Origin: Rhizobium rhizoryzae
Lineage (GTDB): Bacteria > Pseudomonadota > Alphaproteobacteria > Rhizobiales > Rhizobiaceae
Reading direction: 5' to 3'
Assembly: GCF_011046895.1 (NCBI RefSeq)
Contig: NZ_CP049250.1
Span: 62,001-126,000 of the forward strand
DNA: 64,000 nucleotides
The position numbers were made by a program, and so were the translations under genes. Positions 54,188 to 63,300 of the stretch are shown piece after piece. The notes beneath the pieces were generated by a model that ran no database searches, was not told the origin of the DNA, and was given only the letters and a program-made list of their open reading frames with translations. Position 1 is the first letter of the stretch; each line of letters begins with the position of its first letter.

Positions 54188-55615
54188 ATGGACAGCCTCC
54201 CCTCTTCCGACCTGCTTTCCCGCTTTGCCGCAATCGTGGGCGAAGACAATGTCATCACGGATGAGAAGGAGATGGCACCCCGCCTTTCCGAGAACCGTGG
54301 GCTCTATCACGGTCGGGCAGCCATGGTTGTCAAGCCGGCTTCAACGCAGGAGGTCTCCCAGATCCTGGCTCTGGCAAGCGAAACCGGAACGCCGGTGGTG
54401 CCGCAAACGGGCAATACCGGACTGGTCGGCGGGCAGACACCCTCGGAAGACGGCAAATCCATCATCCTGTCTCTGGAGCGTATGAATCGCATCCGCGACA
54501 TCGATCCGTTGGGCAACACCATGGTGGTCGATGGCGGGTGCATTCTCGCCGATATCCAGAAGGCTGCCGAGGATGTCGGGCGGCTGTTTCCGCTCTCGCT
54601 CGGCTCCGAAGGCTCATGCCGCATTGCGGGCAATCTCTCCACCAATGCAGGCGGAACCGCCGTTCTCGCCTATGGCAATACGCGCCAGCTTTGCCTCGGG
54701 CTCGAAGTCGTCCTTCCCACCGGCGAAATATGGGACGGTCTGCGCCGCCTGAAGAAGGACAATACCGGCTATGATCTGCGAGACCTTTTCATCGGCGCGG
54801 AGGGAACGCTTGGCGTCATTACCGGTGCTGTTCTGAAGCTGTTTCCCCGCCCGGCAGGACATCAGGTGGCATTTGCGGGCGTGCCCTCACCGCAGGCTGC
54901 ACTCCAGCTTTTTGAAAAGGCCTCCAACCTGTGTGGCACGGCACTGACGGGCTTTGAACTGATGCCGCGGATCGGCATAGACTTCACGACCCGCCATATT
55001 CCGGGCGTGCGCGATCCGCTCGCTTCCCCTCACCCGTGGTATGTCCTGATCGATATCTCCACCAATGATTCAGCCGCGACAGCGGAAACCATGGTGCATC
55101 AGGTTCTGGAACAGGGGCTTGAGGCGGGCCTTGTCGAGGATGCGGTCATTGCCGCTTCTGTCGCTCAGGCCAAGGCGATCTGGCACATGCGCGAAAGCAT
55201 GTCGGATGCGCAGAAACCGGAAGGTGGCTCGATCAAGCACGACGTCTCCGTTCCGGTGGCGCGCATTCCCGAATTCATGGCACAAGCCGAGACGGCCGTG
55301 CTGGCCGCCATGCCGGGTGCGCGCATCTGCGCGTTCGGGCATCTGGGCGACGGCAATATTCACTACAATATCTCGCAGCCGGTCGGTGCCGACAAGGCCG
55401 CGTTTCTTGCCCGCTGGCGCGAGATCAATGCAATCGTTCATGCCATCGTACTGGAAAAGGGCGGCTCGATCTCTGCCGAGCATGGCATCGGTCAGTTGAA
55501 GCGGGACGAGCTTGCCAGTATTCGCCCGGCCATCGAAATCGATCTCATGCGCCGCATAAAGCGTTCATTCGACCCCGCCGGGATCATGAACCCCGGCAAG
55601 GTGATCAACGTCTGA
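54188..55615 (+). CDS. FAD-binding oxidoreductase, D-2-hydroxyacid dehydrogenase (GlcD/D2HGDH-like)
   Basis: 475 residues. The PCMH-type FAD domain begins RGLYHGRAAMVVKPASTQEV, with the FAD loop VPQTGNTGLVGGQTPSEDGK and AGNLSTNAGGTAVLAYGNTR. The C-terminal FAD-linked oxidase domain has GHLGDGNIHYNISQP and GGSISAEHGIGQLKRDELAS, with the metal-binding His residues in GHLGDGNIHY. D-2-hydroxyglutarate or D-lactate is the likely substrate. It is likely co-transcribed with the Sua5 gene and ends 6 bases from the opposing DUF1217 gene. Confidence 0.9.
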   Translation: MDSLPSSDLLSRFAAIVGEDNVITDEKEMAPRLSENRGLYHGRAAMVVKPASTQEVSQILALASETGTPVVPQTGNTGLVGGQTPSEDGKSIILSLERMNRIRDIDPLGNTMVVDGGCILADIQKAAEDVGRLFPLSLGSEGSCRIAGNLSTNAGGTAVLAYGNTRQLCLGLEVVLPTGEIWDGLRRLKKDNTGYDLRDLFIGAEGTLGVITGAVLKLFPRPAGHQVAFAGVPSPQAALQLFEKASNLCGTALTGFELMPRIGIDFTTRHIPGVRDPLASPHPWYVLIDISTNDSAATAETMVHQVLEQGLEAGLVEDAVIAASVAQAKAIWHMRESMSDAQKPEGGSIKHDVSVPVARIPEFMAQAETAVLAAMPGARICAFGHLGDGNIHYNISQPVGADKAAFLARWREINAIVHAIVLEKGGSISAEHGIGQLKRDELASIRPAIEIDLMRRIKRSFDPAGIMNPGKVINV

Positions 55616-55621
55616 ACCGGA

Positions 55622-57919
55622 TCAACGCTGCGAGAGCGAATACAACAGGTCTGCGCTGATGCCGGCAGCGGCGCCGCTTCCGTTCAGGATGGAGAGAGCT
55701 GACGAGCTTGCGCTGGAATTCTGCTGGTCGTAGAGCGCCGTGAATTTGCTGATCATCTTGGCGACCTTGTCGCTATCCTTGAGATCGGACAAGGTCATGT
55801 ACTTCTCGACGAGGGCCGCCTGCTTGTCGACGTCCATGTTGCTGAAGCTTTCCGGCAGAGAGTAGGACACGCGGAAGAACTCCAGAAGCGCCGTATCGCC
55901 CAGGATATCATAGGCAGAGGTGATCTTCGGCGACATACGCTCGAAGTAGAGCGCCAGACGAACGCCCGGATTGGCTTCGCCCTGCTGCTCTTCCAGCGTC
56001 TGGCGGTTATACTTGTTCTCGATCTCGATGATCTTGCCCTGAGACTGGACGCCGGTGTTCACGTTGCGCGAGATGTTTCCGTTCTTGTCGAAATTGAACG
56101 AGCCAAGAATTTCCGCCCAGACGCCATTCTTCTGCTGGTTCACGAAGCTCGCAGGATCAGACAGATCCGACTTGAAGACCTGCTTGAGGAAATCATTGGT
56201 CACGCTCTTCGGATCGACCCCGTAGGAGGTCAACAGCACGTTGACGAGACGGCTATCGGCCAAAAACTGCGAAGCGTTTTCGATCTCGACCATCTGCTTC
56301 GAATAATAGCTAACTTCTTCCTTGGCCTTCGATTGGGCGGCCGTCAGCTCCGCACCCTTCAACAGGCGCGTCTGCTGAATGGTATAAGCAGAACCGATGG
56401 ACGTGATCGTGGCGCTCGTCTGCGCAATGACAGGCGACGTCGTCTTGCCGTCCTTGCCGAAGTTGAACGCCTTGGCGAGCTGGAGATAACGGTCGTCGCC
56501 AAGCGTGTAGACGAAGCTTTTGCTGTCGTTGAGATCGCTCGTCAGCACCTGCTTGAGCGTATAGGCCGAGACATCGGCGGGATCGAGGCCGACCGCCTTC
56601 AGTGCAAATTCATAGGCATTGGGCTTTGCCATGAAGTCGTCGACAGAGGTGATACCCGTCATCGCCGTCTTGTAAAGAAGCGCCGCCTGCTCATCGGCTT
56701 CGTCCTGCGTGTCGTCATAACGGCTGAAGTAGTAGTTCGACGTCGTTTCCTGCTGCTTTGCCGTCTGTGCACTTCCGGCTGCGACAGTTCCATCCGATGC
56801 GAAATTGAACGCCTTTGCCAGTTCCAGCAGGCCCGGCTTTTCCTGCGCCAGTGTATAGACTGCGCTTGTCTGGTCATTGAGATCGCTTTTCAGCGCTGTC
56901 TCGATGTTCGACCAGATGACACCGTCCAGATTAAACGCCTTGCTGATATAGGCATAGAGGCGGCTGTCCGTGGAAAGATCCGCGATCTTCGTCACGCTTC
57001 CGATCTTGGACTTGAAGTAGGCATCCTCATTGGTGGCCGTCGTGGTGGATACACGGGTCTGATTGCTGAGGTAGAGTTCATAGGTGGCCTTGGACTGATC
57101 AGTCGTCTGCGCACCACCCGAAGGGACCGTTCCATCCGCATTGAACTGGAAGGCATCCGCCAGCTTGTAGTACTGGTCGATTGTACCCAGCGTCTTGTCG
57201 TTGGCAAAGATCTTGTTGCGAAGCGCAATGCGTTTATCGGGATCTGTCTCGGCATCGACCTGCGCCTGGAGATCGGCGTTTTCCGCCGTCAGCGCATCCT
57301 TGCGAGGCTTGAGGTTCTGGTTGATGTAGCTGTTCGCATCGCTGGTATCGCTGGTCAGGACGCCCTTCACGAAATCGCGCGAGTAATAGGTCTGGTCCAG
57401 ACCGTAGGCGGTGAACATGTAGGAGCGCAGACGGTCGTCGCTCAGCAACTGATCGACACTGGTGATCGTGCCCATCATCGCGTTGAAATATCCTGCCTCG
57501 ACGGAGACGGATTCTTCCTTGGCATCCATCGTCGCGGAATAGAGCCCGATGACATCATCCATCTGGTTGGATGTCTGGGCCACCGCAGAGCTTGTATTGT
57601 TGAAATTGAAGGCAGCTGCGAACTGGCGGTAACGACTGTCGCTCAGGCGATTGGCAAAACTGGTCTCGTCACCGAGATCGCTTTCCAGAACCTTCTGCAT
57701 GAAGGCCTTGGCATAGGTCATCTCACCCAGACCAAACGCCTTCATCGCATAGTTATACAGCCGATCGTTCTTCATGAACTCATCGACGGTCTTCACCTTG
57801 GCGATGTTGGCTTCGTAATAGTCAGCCTCTCGCGAGATCTCGGGCTGTTTGGCCACGCGATTGAGACTCGTATAGAGATCGCGGTTGACGAGATCGTAGC
57901 TGAGAAAGGTCGATACCAT
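55622..57919 (-). CDS. DUF1217 repeat protein, flagellar-type, cysteine-free
   Basis: 765 residues made of repeats of about 120-150. Each contains an L-D-x-R-L-x-x-Y-like start, then a K-x-V-L-x-S-D-L-x-D-x-x-S-F motif. I see five clear motifs (KVLESDLGDETSF, GVLTSDTSD, ALKSDLND, QVLTSDLND, QVFKSDLSD) and a degenerate sixth. The repeats end in AFNF with DG spacers. DUF1217 proteins occur beside flagellar genes in rhizobia. There is no cysteine and no signal peptide, as in proteins exported through the flagellar apparatus. No flagellar gene is in this window. It starts ATG 57919. Confidence 0.83.
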   Translation of the reverse strand: MVSTFLSYDLVNRDLYTSLNRVAKQPEISREADYYEANIAKVKTVDEFMKNDRLYNYAMKAFGLGEMTYAKAFMQKVLESDLGDETSFANRLSDSRYRQFAAAFNFNNTSSAVAQTSNQMDDVIGLYSATMDAKEESVSVEAGYFNAMMGTITSVDQLLSDDRLRSYMFTAYGLDQTYYSRDFVKGVLTSDTSDANSYINQNLKPRKDALTAENADLQAQVDAETDPDKRIALRNKIFANDKTLGTIDQYYKLADAFQFNADGTVPSGGAQTTDQSKATYELYLSNQTRVSTTTATNEDAYFKSKIGSVTKIADLSTDSRLYAYISKAFNLDGVIWSNIETALKSDLNDQTSAVYTLAQEKPGLLELAKAFNFASDGTVAAGSAQTAKQQETTSNYYFSRYDDTQDEADEQAALLYKTAMTGITSVDDFMAKPNAYEFALKAVGLDPADVSAYTLKQVLTSDLNDSKSFVYTLGDDRYLQLAKAFNFGKDGKTTSPVIAQTSATITSIGSAYTIQQTRLLKGAELTAAQSKAKEEVSYYSKQMVEIENASQFLADSRLVNVLLTSYGVDPKSVTNDFLKQVFKSDLSDPASFVNQQKNGVWAEILGSFNFDKNGNISRNVNTGVQSQGKIIEIENKYNRQTLEEQQGEANPGVRLALYFERMSPKITSAYDILGDTALLEFFRVSYSLPESFSNMDVDKQAALVEKYMTLSDLKDSDKVAKMISKFTALYDQQNSSASSSALSILNGSGAAAGISADLLYSLSQR

Positions 57920-58248
57920 GGCCGGGGCCTCTTACCCTCATGCGACGTGTGAGACGCCACAATACATACGGAAACTTAAGGAATTGCTCTCGCAGTGTGT
58001 CACGTTTCCCTTGCCCGGACCTGTCGCATTTGAGCGTTTCGTATCAGGCTCGCACTGCGATTACCGGATTCACTCAAATGAAACCTTGAGAAGTTGACAT
58101 TCGCTAACCATCTGACGACGCTAGAATTTCTTAACCGCAATTTTTAAGTCGTTCTGCAAATGCGCCGCCTATGTTGAGCCCACCAGAGGACAAAAGTCCC
58201 GGGAGATGACCGAAACGGCTCTCAGGTAAAACAAGGGTAGCATTCGAG
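57920..58248. other. 329-bp divergent intergenic region
   Basis: It contains the promoters of the DUF1217 and DUF6101-like genes. A TTGACA occurs at 58094-58099 on the plus strand, without a convincing -10. No frame of note is seen. Confidence 0.4.
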
Positions 58249-58815
58249 ATGACAAATACGGTTCTGAAACCCACATGGGCAGGTGCAACGCTGCGGCTCG
58301 ACCCGGCGCGCTTTCCCCAGCAGATCACGTACGGGCTGCATGATGCCGCCGGCGATGTCACCATTACCATCGACGAACGCGGCGCAGTCCTGCGCAAGAT
58401 CCTCCCCGAGAGCGGCCTGCCGCTTTCCTTCGCTCTTCCCGCTCGCGCCTTCAAAGGGGTCGCGGCTCGGGCCATCGATCACGGCAATGGCGAAGTGACC
58501 GTGACACTTGAACTCCACCACGAAGATGCGGACCTCTGCATCCCGCTGCTGGTCGCTCACGACCTCTGCGATATCGCAGCCGACTGGCGCAGTTGGTCGG
58601 AAGCATTCCGGATCCCGATGCTGATGGTCGAGGCAGACGGCATTGCCCGCCCGCTGGAAAACCACCTCGGAAACATTCGGACCGGGGAAAGCAAGCAGCG
58701 CCGCCGCCATTCCTACTTCGCCGCACGCCGACCACGCTTCCTGGTTCGCCGCCAGACCGGCAGCCTGGGGGTCGCCATGCGCATCGAAGGCAAGGAAATC
58801 ATCGCAAGACGCTGA
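58249..58815 (+). CDS. DUF6101-like hypothetical protein
   Basis: 188 residues. It begins MTNTVLKPTWAGATLRLDPA and has FPQQITYGLHDAAGDVTITI and later NHLGNIRTGESKQRRRHSYF. It ends with a basic region RRPRFLVRRQTGSLG. It has no signal or membrane segment. From memory the pattern matches DUF6101 of Rhizobiales, a family without assigned role. The ATG at 58249 is clear. It is followed by a 365-bp element rather than directly by ubiA. Confidence 0.65.
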   Translation: MTNTVLKPTWAGATLRLDPARFPQQITYGLHDAAGDVTITIDERGAVLRKILPESGLPLSFALPARAFKGVAARAIDHGNGEVTVTLELHHEDADLCIPLLVAHDLCDIAADWRSWSEAFRIPMLMVEADGIARPLENHLGNIRTGESKQRRRHSYFAARRPRFLVRRQTGSLGVAMRIEGKEIIARR

Positions 58816-59254
58816 TTATCAATAATTTCAGTATCGAAATCGCCCGGCGCCGACGTTTCCTGTCAGCCGGGCGATTTCGTTGAGGCATCGTCACTAGAGC
58901 ACTTCCGGCAAACTCGGGGTCAGTTCTGTTTCTCGATTGGTGCGTGCGATCCGGTGGTGAAACGGGTGAAGTTCGATGCTCCCGCATCGGGCAAGACCGG
59001 TTCGCCATCGGGCGTCCGCCAATCGGAAACCCCGCCGCGCCGTTTGCCTTTGGCAAACGCGCACACGGACAAACCTGCCGATCGCCTTTGCCGCTTCGCC
59101 AGAGCGAAGCGAAGCGATCGGTGGGACGGGCGCTTTTGCGCCGATACCGGCGCCGAGCCACTCGACCGTATCAAAGGATATGCCCTTCGTGTCTCGGCTT
59201 GATCTCGTCACAAAATCGCTCCGTCAGCATGACCCTGAGTTTACCGGAAGTGCT
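58816..59254. other. intergenic region mostly made of the 365-bp inverted-repeat element
   Basis: Bases 58816-58893 carry GCCCGGC/GCCGGGC around a loop (58842-58872), probably the terminator of the DUF6101-like gene. The rest is the element listed next. Short frames within it show no domain. Confidence 0.5.
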
Positions 59255-59258
59255 CTAG
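58894..59258. mobile_element. 365-bp MITE-like element with 29-bp terminal inverted repeats
   Basis: The left end begins CTAGAGCACTTCCGG. The right end is its complement, 59230-59258, with 27 of 29 matching bases. Both ends carry a TA next to the shared GAGCACTTCCGG tip, so TA target duplication (IS630/mariner-like) is the simplest reading. There is no transposase inside. The right-end TA lies inside the ubiA stop codon TAG. Confidence 0.6.
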
Positions 59259-60223
59259 GCATTGCCGTTGTAATGCGCCAGAGCCGCCGCTAGGCCGATA
59301 AAGATGATGAAGCCCACCCGGTTGTTGAACTTGAACAGCTTCAGGCATTGATCGGGATTATCGATATCCAGCACCAGGATCTGCCAGGCCAGCATGACGG
59401 CGGCAACAAGCAGACCTAGATAGGCGAACAGGCCAGCGTGTGCCGTCATGAACGCAGCAATGAAGAACAGCAAGGCCGCGCCGTAAATGGCCGACAGCCA
59501 TATCTTCGTATGTTCCCCGAACAGGCGCGCGGTTGACCGGACGCCAACCAGCGCATCGTCTTCCTTGTCCTGATGGGCGTAGATCGTATCGTAGCCGATC
59601 GTCCACAGGATGGCTGCGCAGTAAAGCCAGAGAGCCGGCAAGCCAAGGCTGCCGTAAACGCCAGCCCAGCCCATCAAGGCACCCCAGGAAAAGGCAAGCC
59701 CCAGGAAGAATTGCGGCCAATCCGTAAACCTTTTGGCAAAGGGATAGATCGCAACGATTGCCAATGAGGCGAAGCCCAGCCAGATCGTGAATGTATTGAA
59801 TTGCAACAACACGACGAGCCCGACAAGCGCCTGAAGCGCCATGAAGACCTTGGCCTGCAGACGCGATACCCGCCCCGAGGGCAATGGGCGCGAACGGGTG
59901 CGCGCGACCTGCAGGTCTATTCTGTGGTCCACCAGATCATTATAGGTGCAGCCCGCACCGCGCATCGCGACCGCGCCGATGAAGAAGAGGATGAGGTGCG
60001 CAAGCTTGAGTTCGAGTGAGAACCCGCCATCCGGCGCGCCATCCGCATTGGCCGCGAGCGCCGACGACCAGAAACACGGCCACATCAGCAATTGCCATCC
60101 GATCGGCCGGTCCCAACGCGCCAACTGCGCATAGGGCCAAAGCCAGCGCGGCAGGACCCGGTAAACGAAGTTGTGGGAGGGTGCGTCGGCCACGCGGCCG
60201 CTATCGTCAATCTGCGTGCTCAT
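59255..60223 (-). CDS. ubiA: 4-hydroxybenzoate polyprenyltransferase
   Basis: 322 residues with about eight membrane helices. The prenyl-diphosphate/Mg motif is NDLVDHRID (Asn95, Asp96, Asp99, Asp103) and the second motif is YDTIYAHQDKEDD. It attaches the polyprenyl tail to 4-hydroxybenzoate in ubiquinone synthesis. The Met at 60223 (MSTQIDDSGRVADAP) is preferred over upstream frames. Its last three bases overlap the end of the repeat element, which provides the TAG. Confidence 0.92.
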   Translation of the reverse strand: MSTQIDDSGRVADAPSHNFVYRVLPRWLWPYAQLARWDRPIGWQLLMWPCFWSSALAANADGAPDGGFSLELKLAHLILFFIGAVAMRGAGCTYNDLVDHRIDLQVARTRSRPLPSGRVSRLQAKVFMALQALVGLVVLLQFNTFTIWLGFASLAIVAIYPFAKRFTDWPQFFLGLAFSWGALMGWAGVYGSLGLPALWLYCAAILWTIGYDTIYAHQDKEDDALVGVRSTARLFGEHTKIWLSAIYGAALLFFIAAFMTAHAGLFAYLGLLVAAVMLAWQILVLDIDNPDQCLKLFKFNNRVGFIIFIGLAAALAHYNGNA

Positions 60224-60388
60224 GGCGAGATGTTCTACAGCATGGAACGCCTGACCGAAATTGAATTTTTGGCCGCAGCGAACGCCTATACGCGTCAGAA
60301 TTCGGATCGTAGCTGAGACGCCGCGGCTTACTCTACCGGCGGGCAACAGACTGCATGGCGCAATCGGTCGCTGTTGCGACGCCAGGCG

Positions 60389-63300
60389 TTACATCTGCGG
60401 ATTGGATCCATACTTCTCCTTGTACTTTTGCTCATTATCCGCTCGTACCTTGGCCCAGTCATACGGATTGGCGTCATAGGTGTATTGGTATTCCTTGTGG
60501 GACAGCTTGGAGCGATCGTAGGCGCCGCGTCCCTGGGAGGCGAAGCCATGCTTGTCCCAGGTCTGGGCATAATTGTTCGGCACGTCGTTGCGGGTCAGCT
60601 TCCAGACCGAATCATAGATCGAATCCCTGTACTTGGATTCGGCGCGATTTTTCTTGACCTCCTGCCAGATCTGCAGCCCCAGCGTCACGAATTGGGCAAT
60701 ACCCGCCAGCACGAGACCAACGCCTGTTGCTGCGCTGCCGCCCGCAACGGTACTCAATATCTGGGACAAGCGGGAGGCCCCGGAGATCGAGGCGACGGCG
60801 GCACCGGCACTGAGGAAGCCGAGGCTCGCTGCGCCGAAATCCGTCACGACGATTGCCGTCACGAATGCCTTCTCGGGCGTATCCATCTTCTTCCAGCCGC
60901 GGATGAGCCAGTTCAGATCGGTTCCCAACCAGGCAACGCTTCCGATGAAATCAACCCCGGCACCAATCCGGCCGATATTGGCCTTCCGGTTCTCAAGATA
61001 CTTGATCTGCTTTGCTGCGACTTCGTCGCCGAAAACCTCCATGATGCGCAGTTCCGGGGTTGCGCCTTTCGCCTTCGGCGCAAGCGCCGAGGTCAGCATC
61101 ATGCCGGCCCCCTGGATCGCCATCGCCGCGATGAAGCCGGTGTCCGTGGAGTCAGGACTTCCCTTGCCAACGGTCGCCCAGGCCACGCGCATGCCCATGA
61201 TCCCCATGGACACGAAGCGTGCCAGGCCATCGACCTTCAAAGGCGTATCGAAATTGGAGAATTCTGTCTTGTACTTGGTGTTGATAAGTTTGACAGCCTC
61301 ATTGTAGAGGCCTTGTACGGTGCCGTTCGGTTTCACGAGACCATACATATCCCACATCATGCGCGAGAAATTGGCTTTCAGCTTCAGCGCCGCGTCCGAG
61401 GTGGTTTCCCCGAGCGTGCTTTTGGCGATCGCTTCTGCCATCGGTTCATACAGTGTCTTGATCGCGTCCTCGTCGCTGATGTCATTGATACTCGCGAGGG
61501 GAGCTTCGACATTCTTCAAACCGACCTGTTGGGCATAGGCGACCATGAGACCGCTGAAGTCCTTCAGGCTTGCGGCGCCGTATTTCTTGATCAAGGCAGC
61601 ATCCCATCCCCTGGATGCGGTCTGGAACATCATGTTGAGATCGTTACCACTCACGGTGATTGGAAGAGTAGTCTTCCCGCTCGCGATACCTTTGCCTTCG
61701 AAACCGATCGCCATGCCTGTGAGGCGCTCGATACCGGCCATTCCCATTTTGACCAGACCGCTGTCCGCCAGAGCAGTGACGGTTTGTCCTCCGCGCGCGG
61801 CATTGCCAAGTCCGCTGCCCGAACCCGTCGTTCTCTGTGCTGCGTAATTTGCCATGTTCGAACTCAGGATGGATCCCCGCACCATGGCCTTGACGCCTGC
61901 GGCAATCAGGTTGCCCTGCCCCTTGTTGGGTCCCGCCCCGTTGTTGATTTCCGCTGCAAGCGAGCCCAGGCGGGAATCCAGGATGGTTTCGTCCAGCCGG
62001 CCCTGATCTGCCATCTCGATCAGAGTTCGGGACTCCGAAATAAGGGTCTTGGTGAAGCCATCGAGCATCTGCGTGCGGGCCCCGCCCAGCTTGCTATTGG
62101 CCATGTAGCGAGCGGACGCCAGAAGCGTCGAATTGAGAGCGTCGTCCTTGACGCCGAGCTTGCGCAGTTCCGCCGCATTGGCGGGATCTGCCGCCAGCTT
62201 CGCGTAACCGGCCAGGGCGCCGCTCGTCTTCAATTCGCTGAGCATGTTGCCAAAGTTGCCGCCATCAATGAGCGGCGTCACGGAGCCAAGATTGGCAAGC
62301 TGGGTGGCGGACATCTGACCCAGTTTTGCAAGACGTAACATTCCGTCCATGGATGCCTTTGCATCCTGGAGCAGCGGTGAAACATTTGCATTGTAGAAGT
62401 TATTCAGCGTGGTTTGCGCAGCGTCGGCATTGGCTGCCATGAAATCATTCGACATGATGGCGCCGAATGTACTGAAGTAATTGTTGAAGCCGGTCAGTAT
62501 ACTAAGTTCTTTACCTTTCTCCTGCCCCGCATATTGCTTGAAGAACCCTCCCTCCACGATATCCGCCTTGAAGGTCGTTTCGAGTTCTGTCTTCAGGGAT
62601 GCCACGGCTGCCGTATATTCAGGACCGTGGTCGGCAGCGGTGTCGAACGTCTCGCCGTTCAGGACCCGCTTGTAGAGATCAAGCGTGATCTGGGTCACCT
62701 TGGAAGAGACCTCCGGATCGGCGGCAAGCGTTGCCATGGCCTGATCAAGATCCCTGTTGATCTCATCAGCATTACGCTGCGGACGGGACTCCTGCATGGT
62801 GCCGTCCAGCAGAGCCTGAAGATAGCCGGCGAAATTGGACTTGGTCTGCAGAAGTTCGGCGTAGCGTGCGACCTTTTCATCCAAAGAATATTTCTCCGGA
62901 TGCTCGTAGATATCCATGCCATCGATATCACGCTTCGTCTTGCCATCATTGAACATGGCGTTGAACTGAAACAGTATCTCATGCTGGATCTTGGGATCGG
63001 ATTTTTGCAGAATCGAAAACAGCTTCGACGTTCCCGCGCCGGCAATCTCCGCGTCGACCGTCTTTTGCTTCTGGATTTCGCTATTTTGCTGCTCCGGCAA
63101 AAGACCGAGCGTTCGATCGGAGATCGCATTGCCTTTTTCGTCATAGCCGAGCAATCGTCCGTCCGTTGACGGATTATAGGGCGCAGCATTGGTTCCGGCG
63201 CCGCCGACATCATTGACGCCAGCTGCCGCGGTGGACTTGGATTGCGCACCCGCGCCAGACCCGGAAGAATTTCCGCTTCCGGAATCTCCTGCTGCAGTCA

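Noticed and set aside
56333..57952. 539-codon plus-strand frame opposite the DUF1217 gene
   Set aside because: Antisense of a clear repeat protein; no domain.
58944..59258. Small frames inside the 365-bp element as possible transposase remnants
   Set aside because: No motif resembling a transposase and all frames are short.
60374..62338. 654-codon plus-strand frame opposite the large protein
   Set aside because: Shadow frame without motifs; the minus-strand gene has a strong ribosome-binding site and protein-like structure.
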